A stretch of DNA of 9,427 nucleotides. It comes from Holophagaceae bacterium UBA692 (GTDB lineage: Bacteria; Acidobacteriota; Holophagae; Holophagales; Holophagaceae). Below the pieces are notes generated by a model, which did not search any database, was not told the origin of the DNA, and saw nothing but the letters and a program-made list of their open reading frames with translations. The translations under genes were made by a program, and so were the position numbers. Shown one piece after another: positions 1 through 6,567 of this stretch (positions within the stretch are counted from its first letter, which is position 1; each line of letters opens with the position of its first letter). The stretch is from positions 1-9,427 of the forward strand of contig DBMS01000322.1 of NCBI GenBank assembly GCA_002297665.1, in the 5' to 3' direction.

Positions 1-683
1 GGCTTGATGTCGCGGTGGACGATGCCCTCCCGGTGGCAGCCGTGGAGCGCCTGGGCCACCTGCGCCAGGATGCGCACCTTCTGCTCCAGGCTCAGGCGGG
101 GGAGGGCCGCCCGGAGGGTGGGGCCGGCTATGAAGCGCATGGAAAGGTAGGGCTGCCCCTGGAATTCATCCACCGAATACACGTTGCAGATGTTGGGGTG
201 CTCGATGCGGGCCTGGGAGCGGCCCTCCTGGAGGAACCGCTCCATGGGTGCGCGCTCCAGGCGCTTGAGGAACTTGAGGGCCACAACCCGCTTGAGCTGT
301 TGGTCGAAAGCCTTGTACACGCTGCCCATGCCCCCGTCCCCCAGGAAGGCCAGGGGCAGGTAGCGCCCGTCCCGGGGCAGGGCGAACCCCGCCAGGTCCT
401 CGGGGTCCATGGCCGCGGCCACTTCTCCCATGGCCCGGATCCAGTCGGGCGTCGAGCTCGTGACGGCCGTGTCCGCCTGATCCCAGGCGATGGCCGTCTC
501 CATCACGCCCTGGAGGCGCCCGGCGGCGTGGAGGGCGTTGAAGCGTTCGGACAGGTCCGCTTCGGAAAGGGTGGCCGCGTCCGCGTGGGTGCTCAGCCCG
601 ATCTCCTCCTGCGTAAGCAGGCCCCGCTCCATGGCCCATTTCAGGATTCTGGCCTGCTGGCTGACGGTCAGAGCTTGGGTCAT
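1..683 (-). CDS. Serine/threonine protein kinase, N-terminal part (cut by window edge)
   Basis: This is a cytoplasmic Hanks-type protein kinase that phosphorylates Ser/Thr. The first 227 residues are visible and the rest lies left of the window. Residues 1-100 are a helical N-terminal extension of no recognised family. The kinase domain starts near residue 105. It has the glycine-rich loop LGDGGMGSVYKA (about 114-125), the VALK lysine (K137), a likely alpha-C helix glutamate (E153), an EHPNI motif (161-165) and the catalytic loop HRDIK at 223-227, followed by the CC of a Pro codon at the edge. The ATG at 681-683 follows a weak GAGG. The active-site residues seen are intact, so an active kinase is expected. 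The visible part shows no membrane segment. Substrate and signal cannot be inferred. Confidence 0.95.
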   Translation of the reverse strand, partial: MTQALTVSQQARILKWAMERGLLTQEEIGLSTHADAATLSEADLSERFNALHAAGRLQGVMETAIAWDQADTAVTSSTPDWIRAMGEVAAAMDPEDLAGFALPRDGRYLPLAFLGDGGMGSVYKAFDQQLKRVVALKFLKRLERAPMERFLQEGRSQARIEHPNICNVYSVDEFQGQPYLSMRFIAGPTLRAALPRLSLEQKVRILAQVAQALHGCHREGIVHRDIK

Positions 684-758
684 CGGACCTCGGGAGGGGA
701 TACCTTCGAAAACCTTACAATCCCTTGGGCCCAGGACCAACCCAATTGAATGCGAGGC

Positions 759-1097
759 TCATTTCCTGCCAAGGGCCATGCTCCGGGCGGGCAGACTGTC
801 CACGACCCATCCCGCCAGCCGCCGCCCGAGGAGGGTGACCAGCAGGACGTACCCCCCCGCAAGCGCCGCCACGATCGCCGTGGACGCCGCGATGGAAATC
901 GCCTCCCGCACCGCCAGGGCCGAGAGCGCCGCCGCCCCCAGGCCCAGGAACACCAGCAGGGGCGACGCGCCCCGGCTGCGCCGCAGGCGGGCTCCGCAGC
1001 ACTGGCACACCGAGACGCCCGAAGGCTCGGCCTCCTTCAGGAACCGCTTGTATGTCATGATCTCCCCGGAGCAGATGGGGCAGCTATTCACGGACAT
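759..1097 (-). CDS. Small zinc-ribbon membrane protein, function unknown
   Basis: This 112-residue protein has an N-terminal zinc-ribbon-like pair, C6-P-I-C9 and C31-Q-C-C34, separated by 21 residues. Two hydrophobic segments follow, at about 47-65 and 69-92, and then a basic tail. The layout recalls the small membrane proteins described as CxxC-20-CxxC, but I cannot confirm membership. The start at 1095-1097 is supported by a GGAGGG Shine-Dalgarno (1103-1108 on the plus strand) with 5-nt spacing. It lies 75 bp upstream of the kinase on the same strand, so co-transcription is possible. It is divergent from the zinc-ribbon/HEAGH protein at 1210. No function is assigned. Confidence 0.8.
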   Translation of the reverse strand: MSVNSCPICSGEIMTYKRFLKEAEPSGVSVCQCCGARLRRSRGASPLLVFLGLGAAALSALAVREAISIAASTAIVAALAGGYVLLVTLLGRRLAGWVVDSLPARSMALGRK

Positions 1098-1209
1098 GGC
1101 AACCCTCCGCGGGTTGATGGGATAATAATGAATCGTACAGCAAAAACACCAGGGGATTCCATATTCCGAAGGTAAATTTGGGTGAATTCAAGAGGGAGGG
1201 CTCCCCGCC
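1098..1209. promoter_or_regulatory. Divergent intergenic region, probable promoters
   Basis: This 112-bp gap separates two divergent genes and is clearly more AT-rich than its surroundings. On the minus strand a TATTAT (5 of 6 matches to a sigma70 -10 box) lies about 30 bp before the small zinc-ribbon start, but I see no good -35 box. On the plus strand an AGGGAGGG (about 1193-1200) serves as ribosome binding site for the gene starting at 1210. Promoters are expected from the gene arrangement, but exact boxes are uncertain. Confidence 0.4.
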
Positions 1210-1926
1210 ATGTTCTGCCCCCGCTGCCAGAAGCCACAGGACGACGGGCTCGCGGAATGCGTCCACTGCGGCGTCGTCTTCAGCCGCTACCGCCCGCGGC
1301 CGCGGCCCGTGGAACGGGAACCTTCGTGGCTGGAGGAGCGGATGTTCCGCATCGACCCCGGCGAGGACCGGGCTCCGGTGGCCCTGCGCGGCGCCTTCCT
1401 GGCGATCCTGGGGATCGTCACCCTCTGGATCCTGCTGCTCCCCATGCAGGGGCCCCGGCTGATCGGATCGTTCCTCCACTGGATCGACCTGCCCTTCCAC
1501 GAAGCGGGCCACGTGGTCTTCGGCCCCCTGGGGACCTTCCTGGGCATCCTGGGCGGAACCCTGGGCCAGCTGCTGGTGCCCCTCCTGGTGGCCGGCGTCT
1601 TCCTGAAGCAGGCCAACCCCTTCGGGGCCAGCGTGGGCGCCTGGTGGCTGGGCCAGAGCCTCATGGACTGCGCGCCCTACGTCGCCGACGCCCGGGTGCG
1701 CCAGCTGCTGCTCACCACCGGGGAAACCGGGCAGACGGATTGGGAGGGCCACGACTGGTTCCAGCTCCTCTCCCGCACGGGGCTGCTGAATCACGACGTG
1801 CGCATCGCGCGGCTGTTCTGGATCGCCGGAGCCGCCTTGATGATCATGGCCCTGGCCTGGGGAGCCTACATCGTCTGGAAGCAGTGGGGACCCGGAACCG
1901 GCGGAGCGGTGCGCGCACCTTCCTAG
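1210..1926 (+). CDS. Zinc-ribbon membrane protein with HEAGH motif (M50-like metalloprotease candidate)
   Basis: This 238-residue protein opens with a zinc ribbon (C3-x2-C6, C17-x2-C20) and a Pro/Arg-rich linker. Hydrophobic segments follow at about 61-78, 103-132 and 203-223. The motif FHEAGH (H97, E98, H101) is the HExxH zinc-site signature and sits at the edge of a hydrophobic region, as in intramembrane M50/site-2-type proteases. A later D-C-A-P-x4-D stretch (153-160) could supply another ligand; that is inference. The start at 1210 is preferred because the cysteine pair begins at once and a purine-rich AGGGAGGG precedes it; the same open frame has no earlier start that adds conserved sequence. 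It is divergent from another zinc-ribbon membrane protein. Cleavage activity and substrate are unproven. Confidence 0.8.
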   Translation: MFCPRCQKPQDDGLAECVHCGVVFSRYRPRPRPVEREPSWLEERMFRIDPGEDRAPVALRGAFLAILGIVTLWILLLPMQGPRLIGSFLHWIDLPFHEAGHVVFGPLGTFLGILGGTLGQLLVPLLVAGVFLKQANPFGASVGAWWLGQSLMDCAPYVADARVRQLLLTTGETGQTDWEGHDWFQLLSRTGLLNHDVRIARLFWIAGAALMIMALAWGAYIVWKQWGPGTGGAVRAPS

Positions 1927-1989
1927 GGAGGGATCACATTAAATTTCCGGCGCGAGGGGAAAAGGGGTCCGCCTGTCCCTCATGGTCCC
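1927..1989. other. Convergent intergenic spacer without clear terminator
   Basis: The spacer separates the 3' ends of two convergent genes (the HEAGH protein and tatC). I see no strong GC hairpin followed by a T run for either strand. It contains AAAGGGGTCC (1961-1970) and the heptamer GTCCCTC twice, at 1975-1981 and 1985-1991, the second overlapping the tatC stop. Confidence 0.4.
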
Positions 1990-2769
1990 TCAACCCCGCG
2001 CCCGGCGCGGTTCCGCCGCCCAGGCCACGAGCACGGAGACGAAGTAGAGGCCCAGCAGCACCAGGCTGAAGAACACCGTGGTCAGTACCACGTCCCCGGG
2101 GGTGAAGACTGCCGAGGCCACCACGATCGCCAGCGTGGCATGGCGCCAGAACCTCAGCATGAGCCTGGCCGTGACGAGGCGGAAGCGGGCCAGGAAGAAG
2201 GTGAGCACCGGCAGCTCGAACATGAGCCCGGTGATGACCATGGTGGATAGGAACAGATCCAGGTAGCTGTCGATGTGAAGGTTGGCGCGTAGCCCCGCGC
2301 CGGCGGCCTCCTGGAAGAGGATGTCCCCCAGGAACCGGAAGGCCTGGGTGTACGCGAAGGCCAGGCCCAGCAGGAACATGCCGCTGGTGGCCAGGAGGAA
2401 GGGGACGCAAAGCCGCCTTTCCCGCGGGCCCAGGGCGGGCTTGATGAAGCCCCACACCTGCAGGAAGATCACCGGCGCGGCCAGGAAGGCGGCGACCCAG
2501 ACGCTGAGGCGCATGAGGCTGAAGAACGGCTCCGTGAGGTCGGTGAAGGCCCAGGGCTGCAGCCTGGCCGGGTCCTGTTTCAGCTGGCGCCCCATGGCCT
2601 GCAGGAAGGGCCACTGGGCCCAGGTCCACAGGCGGAGGCGGAAGGCGTAGGTCAGGGCGAAGGCCCCCGCCACCGTGAGGGCCGAGCGCACCAGGCGCAC
2701 CCGCAGTTCCTGCAAGTGCTCCCGGAAGGACATGCGCTCGTCGGCGGTCGTCACGGCGGCGGGTTCCAT
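1990..2769 (-). CDS. tatC: Sec-independent (Tat) translocase subunit TatC
   Basis: TatC is the multispanning inner-membrane receptor that binds twin-arginine signal peptides and, with TatA, moves folded proteins to the periplasm. This 259-residue protein has a normal length for the family. It has the N-terminal FREHLQELRVRL motif (about 15-26), the conserved glutamate in TEPFF (E80), the FELPVL motif (184-189) and TPGDVV (223-228), with about six hydrophobic segments. The start at 2767-2769 lies 3 nt beyond the tatA stop, so the two are translationally close. M13 is a possible alternative start just before the conserved motif. As last gene of the porin/reductase/cytochrome operon, it probably serves export of the Tat-type flavoprotein encoded two genes upstream, although it may also be the general cell translocase. 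Confidence 0.95.
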   Translation of the reverse strand: MEPAAVTTADERMSFREHLQELRVRLVRSALTVAGAFALTYAFRLRLWTWAQWPFLQAMGRQLKQDPARLQPWAFTDLTEPFFSLMRLSVWVAAFLAAPVIFLQVWGFIKPALGPRERRLCVPFLLATSGMFLLGLAFAYTQAFRFLGDILFQEAAGAGLRANLHIDSYLDLFLSTMVITGLMFELPVLTFFLARFRLVTARLMLRFWRHATLAIVVASAVFTPGDVVLTTVFFSLVLLGLYFVSVLVAWAAEPRRARG

Positions 2770-2772
2770 GGC

Positions 2773-2940
2773 CTAGGCCTTTTCGTCGGTGACGGAGCTG
2801 GTCAGCTCCCTGCTGGCCTTCTTGAACTCCTGGATGCCCCGGCCCAGGGACTTGCCCAGCTCGGGCAGCTTGGACGGCCCGAAGAAGATCAGCAGGCAGA
2901 CGCCGATCAGGAGGATTTCAGTGATGCCCAGGTTGCCCAT
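2773..2940 (-). CDS. tatA: Twin-arginine translocase subunit TatA
   Basis: This short protein has 55 residues. It has one N-terminal membrane helix (about 5-20), the FG hinge (F20-G21), then the family pattern P-S-K-L-P-E-L-G-K-S-L-G-R-G and an amphipathic helix running to EFKKA, with a short acidic/basic tail. TatA oligomers form the protein-conducting part of the Tat system with TatC, whose start is 3 nt downstream. The start has GGAG at 6-nt spacing. It is shorter than the roughly 90 residues of Escherichia coli TatA, mostly because the tail is minimal. No separate tatB is visible, so this may act as a bifunctional TatA/B. It lies 28 nt after the cytochrome gene in the same operon. Confidence 0.93.
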   Translation of the reverse strand: MGNLGITEILLIGVCLLIFFGPSKLPELGKSLGRGIQEFKKASRELTSSVTDEKA

Positions 2941-2968
2941 GGCGTGCTCCGGAAAAGTTCGCTCGTGC

Positions 2969-3445
2969 TCAGGGCACGGGCCAGTTGTAGGAATGGCAGG
3001 TCAAGCAGTGGTTCTTGGACGGCTTGTGCTGGTGGTGGCACAGGTTGCAGTTGGCGGCGTACCCGTGCTGGTCGGCGTGGGGGTTGTGGTCCTTGGCCTG
3101 GGCGGTCTTGGCCACCAGGGCGTCCATGGCGTGGCAGGCCACGCAGGCCTCGGGCCTGGCCTTGGCGGCGGGCTTGCCCTTGCCGTGGCAGTCCTGGCAG
3201 GTAACGCCCGCCAGGGCGTGGCGGTGGCCCAGGGGAAGCCTGGCGCGGAGGCTCGTCTCGCCGGTGTGGCAGGTCGCGCAGGAGCCGGACTTGGCCTTGC
3301 GGATGTCCTCGTGGCCAGCGGGCAGCACCTTCTCCTTGCCGTGGCAGGCGGCGCACTGGGTCGCCGGCACCCCGGCCAGCCGCTTGGGAGCGGCGGCCAG
3401 GGGCAGGAGCATCCCCAGGGAAAGCAGGATGGCGGCGACCTTCAT
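2969..3445 (-). CDS. Periplasmic six-haem cytochrome c, electron donor to adjacent flavin reductase
   Basis: This 158-residue protein has a Sec signal peptide (about 1-19: MK, hydrophobic core, ending near LAAA). It has six CxxCH haem c sites, starting at C31, C56, C83, C101, C133 and C147. Spare histidines (for example H45, H74, H76, H120, H123) could be axial ligands. Its start lies 2 nt after the flavoprotein stop, so the two are almost certainly co-expressed. In flavocytochrome c fumarate, urocanate and methacrylate reductases a haem c domain or subunit passes electrons to FAD. This gene fits the split-subunit form. Those partners are usually tetrahaem, so six sites is an extension. The usual electron source would be a membrane quinol-oxidising cytochrome, but none is present in the window. 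Confidence 0.92.
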   Translation of the reverse strand: MKVAAILLSLGMLLPLAAAPKRLAGVPATQCAACHGKEKVLPAGHEDIRKAKSGSCATCHTGETSLRARLPLGHRHALAGVTCQDCHGKGKPAAKARPEACVACHAMDALVAKTAQAKDHNPHADQHGYAANCNLCHHQHKPSKNHCLTCHSYNWPVP

Positions 3446-3447
3446 GA

Positions 3448-5028
3448 CTAGCCCCAGGCCTTCGCTTTGGCGGCGTTGGAACCGGCGGCCCGGCCCATCA
3501 CCAGGCAGTCGATGACCGCGCAGCTGCCCAGGCGCACCGCGCCGTGCACGCCGCCCGTGGCTTCGCCGGCCGCGTACAGGCCCTCGATGGGCTTGTCCGT
3601 GGAGACGTCCATGGCCTGAGCTTCGGTGTTGGTGTAGATGCCGCCCATGCAGTGATGGACCTTGGGAAGCAGCCGCGAGACGTAGAAGGGCGCGGTCTCC
3701 AGGGGCAGGGTGCCCTGGGGGAGCTTGGTGCTGACCTTGATGTCGTCCTTGGGATCCTTGGGGTCGCTGTTGCGGATGTTCGTGTTGTACTTGGCCACGG
3801 TCTCCAGGAAGGCGGCCTTGGGCATGCCGTAGGCGTCCGCCACGGCTTCAAGGCTGTTGAAGGCCTTGACCACGCCGGACTTCTGCAGCTTGTCCATGAC
3901 GCCGGGGGTGAGCCGCGAGACGGCCTTGGCGTCGGCGAAGGCGATGCACTTGTGGCCCTGGTTCATGAGCATCATGATGGCGTCGGCGCGGATCTTGCGG
4001 TTGGCCAGCTCGTCGATGAAGCGCTTGCCGGTGGTGGCGTCCACCCAGATGCCGTACATCGAAGCGGCTTCCTGGGCGAAGTGGGGAGCCAGGCCGAAGC
4101 CCTTCTCGTCGGGGCTCGCCCAAGGGCCCACCTGGATCCAGTCGCCCTGGATGATGTTGCAGCCGATGCGGGAGGCTTCCCGCCACATCTCGGCGGTGGC
4201 GCCGGGCTGGTTGGTGCTCTCCACCTTGGCGGTGAGCTTGGGGTCCTGGATCATGCGGTAGGCCACGTCCTGCCCGAAGCCGCCGTGGGCCAGCACCACG
4301 CCCTTGCGGGCCCGGATGGTCTTCAGCTTGCCGCTGTCGGCCTTGGGGAACTCGTAGCCTTCGCGGACCTGCAGGCCCTTGACCCGGCCGTCCTTGTCCC
4401 GGTAGATCTTCGTGACGAAGGTCTCCAGGCGGGGCTCCACGCCCAGGGCCTTGAGCTTGGCCAGCTGGGGGAGGACGATGGCCGAGCCGCTGGAATTGTA
4501 GGTCTTGTAGCTGCGCTTGACGGTGTGGCCACCCTCCTGCACCAGCTCGTTGTCCAGGTACTTCACGCCCAGTTCGCTGATGGTCCACAGCACGGTCTCC
4601 GTGGACTTCTCGGAGATGAGCTTGACCAGGCCGGGGTGGTTGAGGCCCAGGCCCGCCACCATCATGTCCTTGGCCATGAGCTCGGGGGAATCCTTGATGC
4701 CCATCTTCGCCTGCAGGGGGCTGCCGGCGGCCGACACGATGCCGCCGTTGATGATGGAGTTGCCGCCCGGGGTGGGCATCTTCTCCAGCACCACCACGGA
4801 GGCCCCCGCCTTCCTGGCCTCGTACGCCGCGGCCAGGCCGGCGAAGCCGCTGCCCACGATCACCACGTCGAAGGTCTCGTCCCACTTGCGGGGCAGGGTG
4901 GAATCCACCACGGCGCCCTTGGGGGCCGCGCCGTCCAGGGGCAGCTGGGTCAGGGCCAGGCCGCCCATGATGGCGCCGCCGGCGCCCAGGAAGCCCCGCC
5001 TCGAAAGTCCGCTCTTCTCGTCACTCAT
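3448..5028 (-). CDS. Tat-exported FAD-dependent enoate reductase, fumarate reductase/flavocytochrome c family
   Basis: The enzyme has 526 residues and begins with a twin-arginine signal, S-R-R-G-F-L (9-14), followed by a hydrophobic stretch. The FAD-binding fold shows GSGFAG (59-64), the E82-K83 end of strand two and GGNS (88-91). A C-terminal FAD segment runs from LYAAGEATGG. By eye against Shewanella flavocytochrome c3, the catalytic core is kept: R344 (for proton-donor R402), H459 (H504) and R499 (R544). The second-carboxylate pocket is changed: G301 replaces H365, and A318, Q319 and A322 replace T377, E378 and R381. It likely reduces the C=C of an unsaturated acid other than fumarate, in the periplasm. 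A strong AAGGAGG (5035-5041) with 6-nt spacing fixes the start. The porin lies upstream and the haem donor 2 nt downstream. Confidence 0.93.
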   Translation of the reverse strand: MSDEKSGLSRRGFLGAGGAIMGGLALTQLPLDGAAPKGAVVDSTLPRKWDETFDVVIVGSGFAGLAAAYEARKAGASVVVLEKMPTPGGNSIINGGIVSAAGSPLQAKMGIKDSPELMAKDMMVAGLGLNHPGLVKLISEKSTETVLWTISELGVKYLDNELVQEGGHTVKRSYKTYNSSGSAIVLPQLAKLKALGVEPRLETFVTKIYRDKDGRVKGLQVREGYEFPKADSGKLKTIRARKGVVLAHGGFGQDVAYRMIQDPKLTAKVESTNQPGATAEMWREASRIGCNIIQGDWIQVGPWASPDEKGFGLAPHFAQEAASMYGIWVDATTGKRFIDELANRKIRADAIMMLMNQGHKCIAFADAKAVSRLTPGVMDKLQKSGVVKAFNSLEAVADAYGMPKAAFLETVAKYNTNIRNSDPKDPKDDIKVSTKLPQGTLPLETAPFYVSRLLPKVHHCMGGIYTNTEAQAMDVSTDKPIEGLYAAGEATGGVHGAVRLGSCAVIDCLVMGRAAGSNAAKAKAWG

Positions 5029-5042
5029 GATGTTCCTCCTTG

Positions 5043-5058
5043 CGGGCCCAGGGGCCCG
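5043..5058 (-). repeat. GC hairpin between porin and reductase genes
   Basis: An inverted repeat CGGGCCC-AG-GGGCCCG forms a short GC stem in the 39-nt spacer after the porin stop. It is immediately upstream of the Shine-Dalgarno of the flavin reductase gene. Realistically it pairs 5-6 bp with a 4-6 nt loop. It lacks a T run, so it is more likely an mRNA processing, stability or partial attenuation element than a full terminator. Confidence 0.45.
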
Positions 5059-5067
5059 GATGATGGG

Positions 5068-6321
5068 TTAGAAGGTGTAGAGCACGCCCACACCGAAGGC
5101 CTTGGTGTCCGCGCCGGGGTTGATGCCGGCCAGGACGGGGAAGGCGCCGTAGGTCGCGGCGGCCTTGTTGACGACGGTGTAGTAGGTGGCGAACACGTCG
5201 GCGGTGCGGGTGATGGCGTAGTTGTAGCCCACGGTCACCTGGGTGGCTCCCAGGCCCTCGACGCTGGCGCTGGCGCCGCCCACCAGCTTGGCGCTGCCCT
5301 TGTCGGCGGTGCCGTAGAGGCCCCAGATCTTGTGCTGGCCAAAGCTCTGCTGGGCGGAGACGCCCCAGGCGGTGCGCTTGTATTCGCTGACCTTGCCGGC
5401 CACGGTCTCGTCGTTGTGGTAGGTGAGCTGCTCGGCGATGGCCGTGAAGCGGGTGCCGGTGGAAGGAATGGCGTAGAACACCGCCAGTTCGTGGCCCTCG
5501 TCCTTGGAGGAGGCGTTGGCCAGGCCGGGGGCGGTGGCGTTGGCGGTGAGCTGGGACAGGCCGAAGTAGTCGTTGTGGCGCTCGTAGCCGTAGTGCACCG
5601 TGAGGCCGCCGGTGCGGTAGCTGAGCAGCGCGGAGATGACGGTGGGGGAGTACTGCGCCTGGGTGGCGGCGTCGGAGGTGGGCTTGGACTCGTTGACCGA
5701 GTAGGCCACCCGGGCGCTGAAGCCCGACATGTCGGGCGTCCAGTACTGGATGCTGTTGCCCTGCCGGCGATTGAAGGAGGCGTCGTTCTTGCTGCCCACG
5801 CGGCCGGAGTTGGTGACGGTGCCGGGCACGTTGAAGCCGGGGTTGCCGGTGAGGCTGTTGTCGAAGGGGAAGAGGCCGCGCTGGGTGCCCGTGAAGAGGG
5901 TGGGGAACTTGTAGGGGGTGTCCCAGTTGCCCACCAGCACGGTGCCCCAGGAGGCGCCGGAGAGGCCGATGGCGCTGTTGCGGCCGGCCAGGACGCTGGG
6001 GGCGTCCCCGTCCACGCTCACGGAGCTCTCCACCTGCCAGATGAGCTTGAGGTCGTCGCCCTTGATCTTGAAGTCGCCCTTGAAGCCCAGGTTCGAGGTG
6101 CTGCAGGTGATGCGCAGCTTGGAGGGCACGTTGGTGGCCGAAGGCGAGACCGTCACCAGGGAATTGCCGTCGGTGGCGCGGGTGCTGGCGTCCGAGGCCT
6201 GGACGTTGTCCGCGAAGGCGATGAGGGTGCCGTAGATGGTGACGTTGGGTTTGTCCTGGGCCTGGGCGGCGGCGACCGCGACGAGGCCGGCTGCGAGGGA
6301 GAGGGAACGCCTGGAAATCAT
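5068..6321 (-). CDS. Gram-negative outer-membrane porin
   Basis: This 417-residue protein has a Sec signal peptide (about 1-21, ending A-Q-A) and a first strand VTIYGTLIAFAD typical of general trimeric porins. It has many alternating amphipathic strands and ends in GVLYTF, with the terminal Phe needed for outer-membrane insertion. GFKGDF near residues 79-84 and the DTPYKFPTLF segment match the pattern of porins like those of Betaproteobacteria. One Cys (C73) is unusual for such proteins. The frame is open 27 nt upstream to an ATG at 6348, but AAGGAG at 5-nt spacing and the signal peptide argue for 6321. It is first in the reductase operon and probably admits the substrate or another small acid to the periplasm. 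Its selectivity cannot be read. Confidence 0.9.
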   Translation of the reverse strand: MISRRSLSLAAGLVAVAAAQAQDKPNVTIYGTLIAFADNVQASDASTRATDGNSLVTVSPSATNVPSKLRITCSTSNLGFKGDFKIKGDDLKLIWQVESSVSVDGDAPSVLAGRNSAIGLSGASWGTVLVGNWDTPYKFPTLFTGTQRGLFPFDNSLTGNPGFNVPGTVTNSGRVGSKNDASFNRRQGNSIQYWTPDMSGFSARVAYSVNESKPTSDAATQAQYSPTVISALLSYRTGGLTVHYGYERHNDYFGLSQLTANATAPGLANASSKDEGHELAVFYAIPSTGTRFTAIAEQLTYHNDETVAGKVSEYKRTAWGVSAQQSFGQHKIWGLYGTADKGSAKLVGGASASVEGLGATQVTVGYNYAITRTADVFATYYTVVNKAAATYGAFPVLAGINPGADTKAFGVGVLYTF

Positions 6322-6326
6322 GGGAA

Positions 6327-6332
6327 CTCCTT
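6327..6332 (-). promoter_or_regulatory. Ribosome binding site deciding the porin start
   Basis: AAGGAG on the minus strand lies 5 nt before the ATG at 6319-6321. The protein from there begins with a standard signal peptide. This excludes the in-frame ATG at 6346-6348, which would add nine residues before the signal peptide. Confidence 0.8.
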
Positions 6333-6479
6333 CATATGGGCAGGCCACGGGCCGCCCAGGTGGCTAGGGGATTCAGGCTTGATCCGCGTCAGATGACCAA
6401 CGGGTCTTTTATTAATCCTAAGGCCGGATATCAGGCCCACCCAGGGAACAACCACTCATGTTCCGGTGGAATCCCGGCC

Positions 6480-6500
6480 GGTTTAAAAAATATATAAACC
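6480..6500. repeat. AT-rich palindrome, candidate operator or UP element
   Basis: GGTTTA (6480-6485) and its reverse complement TAAACC (6495-6500) flank nine A/T bases. The 21-bp element is an abrupt AT island in a very GC-rich region. It directly follows CCGGCCGG (6474-6481, overlapping by two bases) and lies about 160 bp upstream of the porin start. Confidence 0.5.
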
Positions 6501-6512
6501 CGCACCGGCAGT

Positions 6513-6547
6513 GGATCCGCAAGGGGACACCCTCCCTGGGCGGATCC
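6513..6547. repeat. 8-bp inverted repeat downstream of the AraC-type gene
   Basis: GGATCCGC (6513-6520) and GCGGATCC (6540-6547) are exact reverse complements separated by 19 nt. They lie about 20 bp beyond the regulator's stop on the minus strand. It could form a hairpin ending that transcript. The nearest T-rich tract begins about 13 nt further on, so it is not a textbook terminator. An operator role is the alternative. Confidence 0.4.
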
Positions 6548-6567
6548 GGCTCCGGAGGGTCCTGGTA

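Larger units (their letters stand above)
6322..6567 (-). promoter_or_regulatory. Probable promoter/operator region of the porin-reductase operon
   Basis: This 246-bp gap lies between the AraC-type regulator and the porin and has no supportable gene. It holds several symmetric sequences: a GGTTTA/TAAACC AT-rich palindrome (6480-6500), GGATCCGC/GCGGATCC (6513-6547), TTCC-GGT-GGAA (6461-6471) and a short AT patch around 6408-6417, about 90 bp before the porin ATG. The regulator stops at the right edge, so both its transcript end and the porin promoter should lie here. I cannot pick convincing -35/-10 boxes. AraC control is inferred from position. Confidence 0.5.

Noticed and set aside
15..749. 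A plus-strand open frame across the kinase region
   Set aside because: It is in exact codon register antisense to the kinase, whose glycine loop, VALK and HRDIK motifs are unmistakable.
6322..6348. Longer porin with ATG at 6346-6348
   Set aside because: It would put nine extra residues before a normal signal peptide, while AAGGAG with 5-nt spacing marks 6321.
3544..6396. A 950-codon open frame on the plus strand opposite the flavin reductase and porin
   Set aside because: Its protein is low-complexity Gly/Ala/Val/His-rich sequence, as expected from the antisense of GC-rich codons. The minus-strand genes have motifs, signal peptides and ribosome binding sites.
6480..6547. Classic rho-independent terminator of the AraC-type gene
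   Set aside because: The inverted repeat has a 19-nt loop and the T-rich tract starts about 13 nt beyond the stem, so it is kept only as an inverted repeat.
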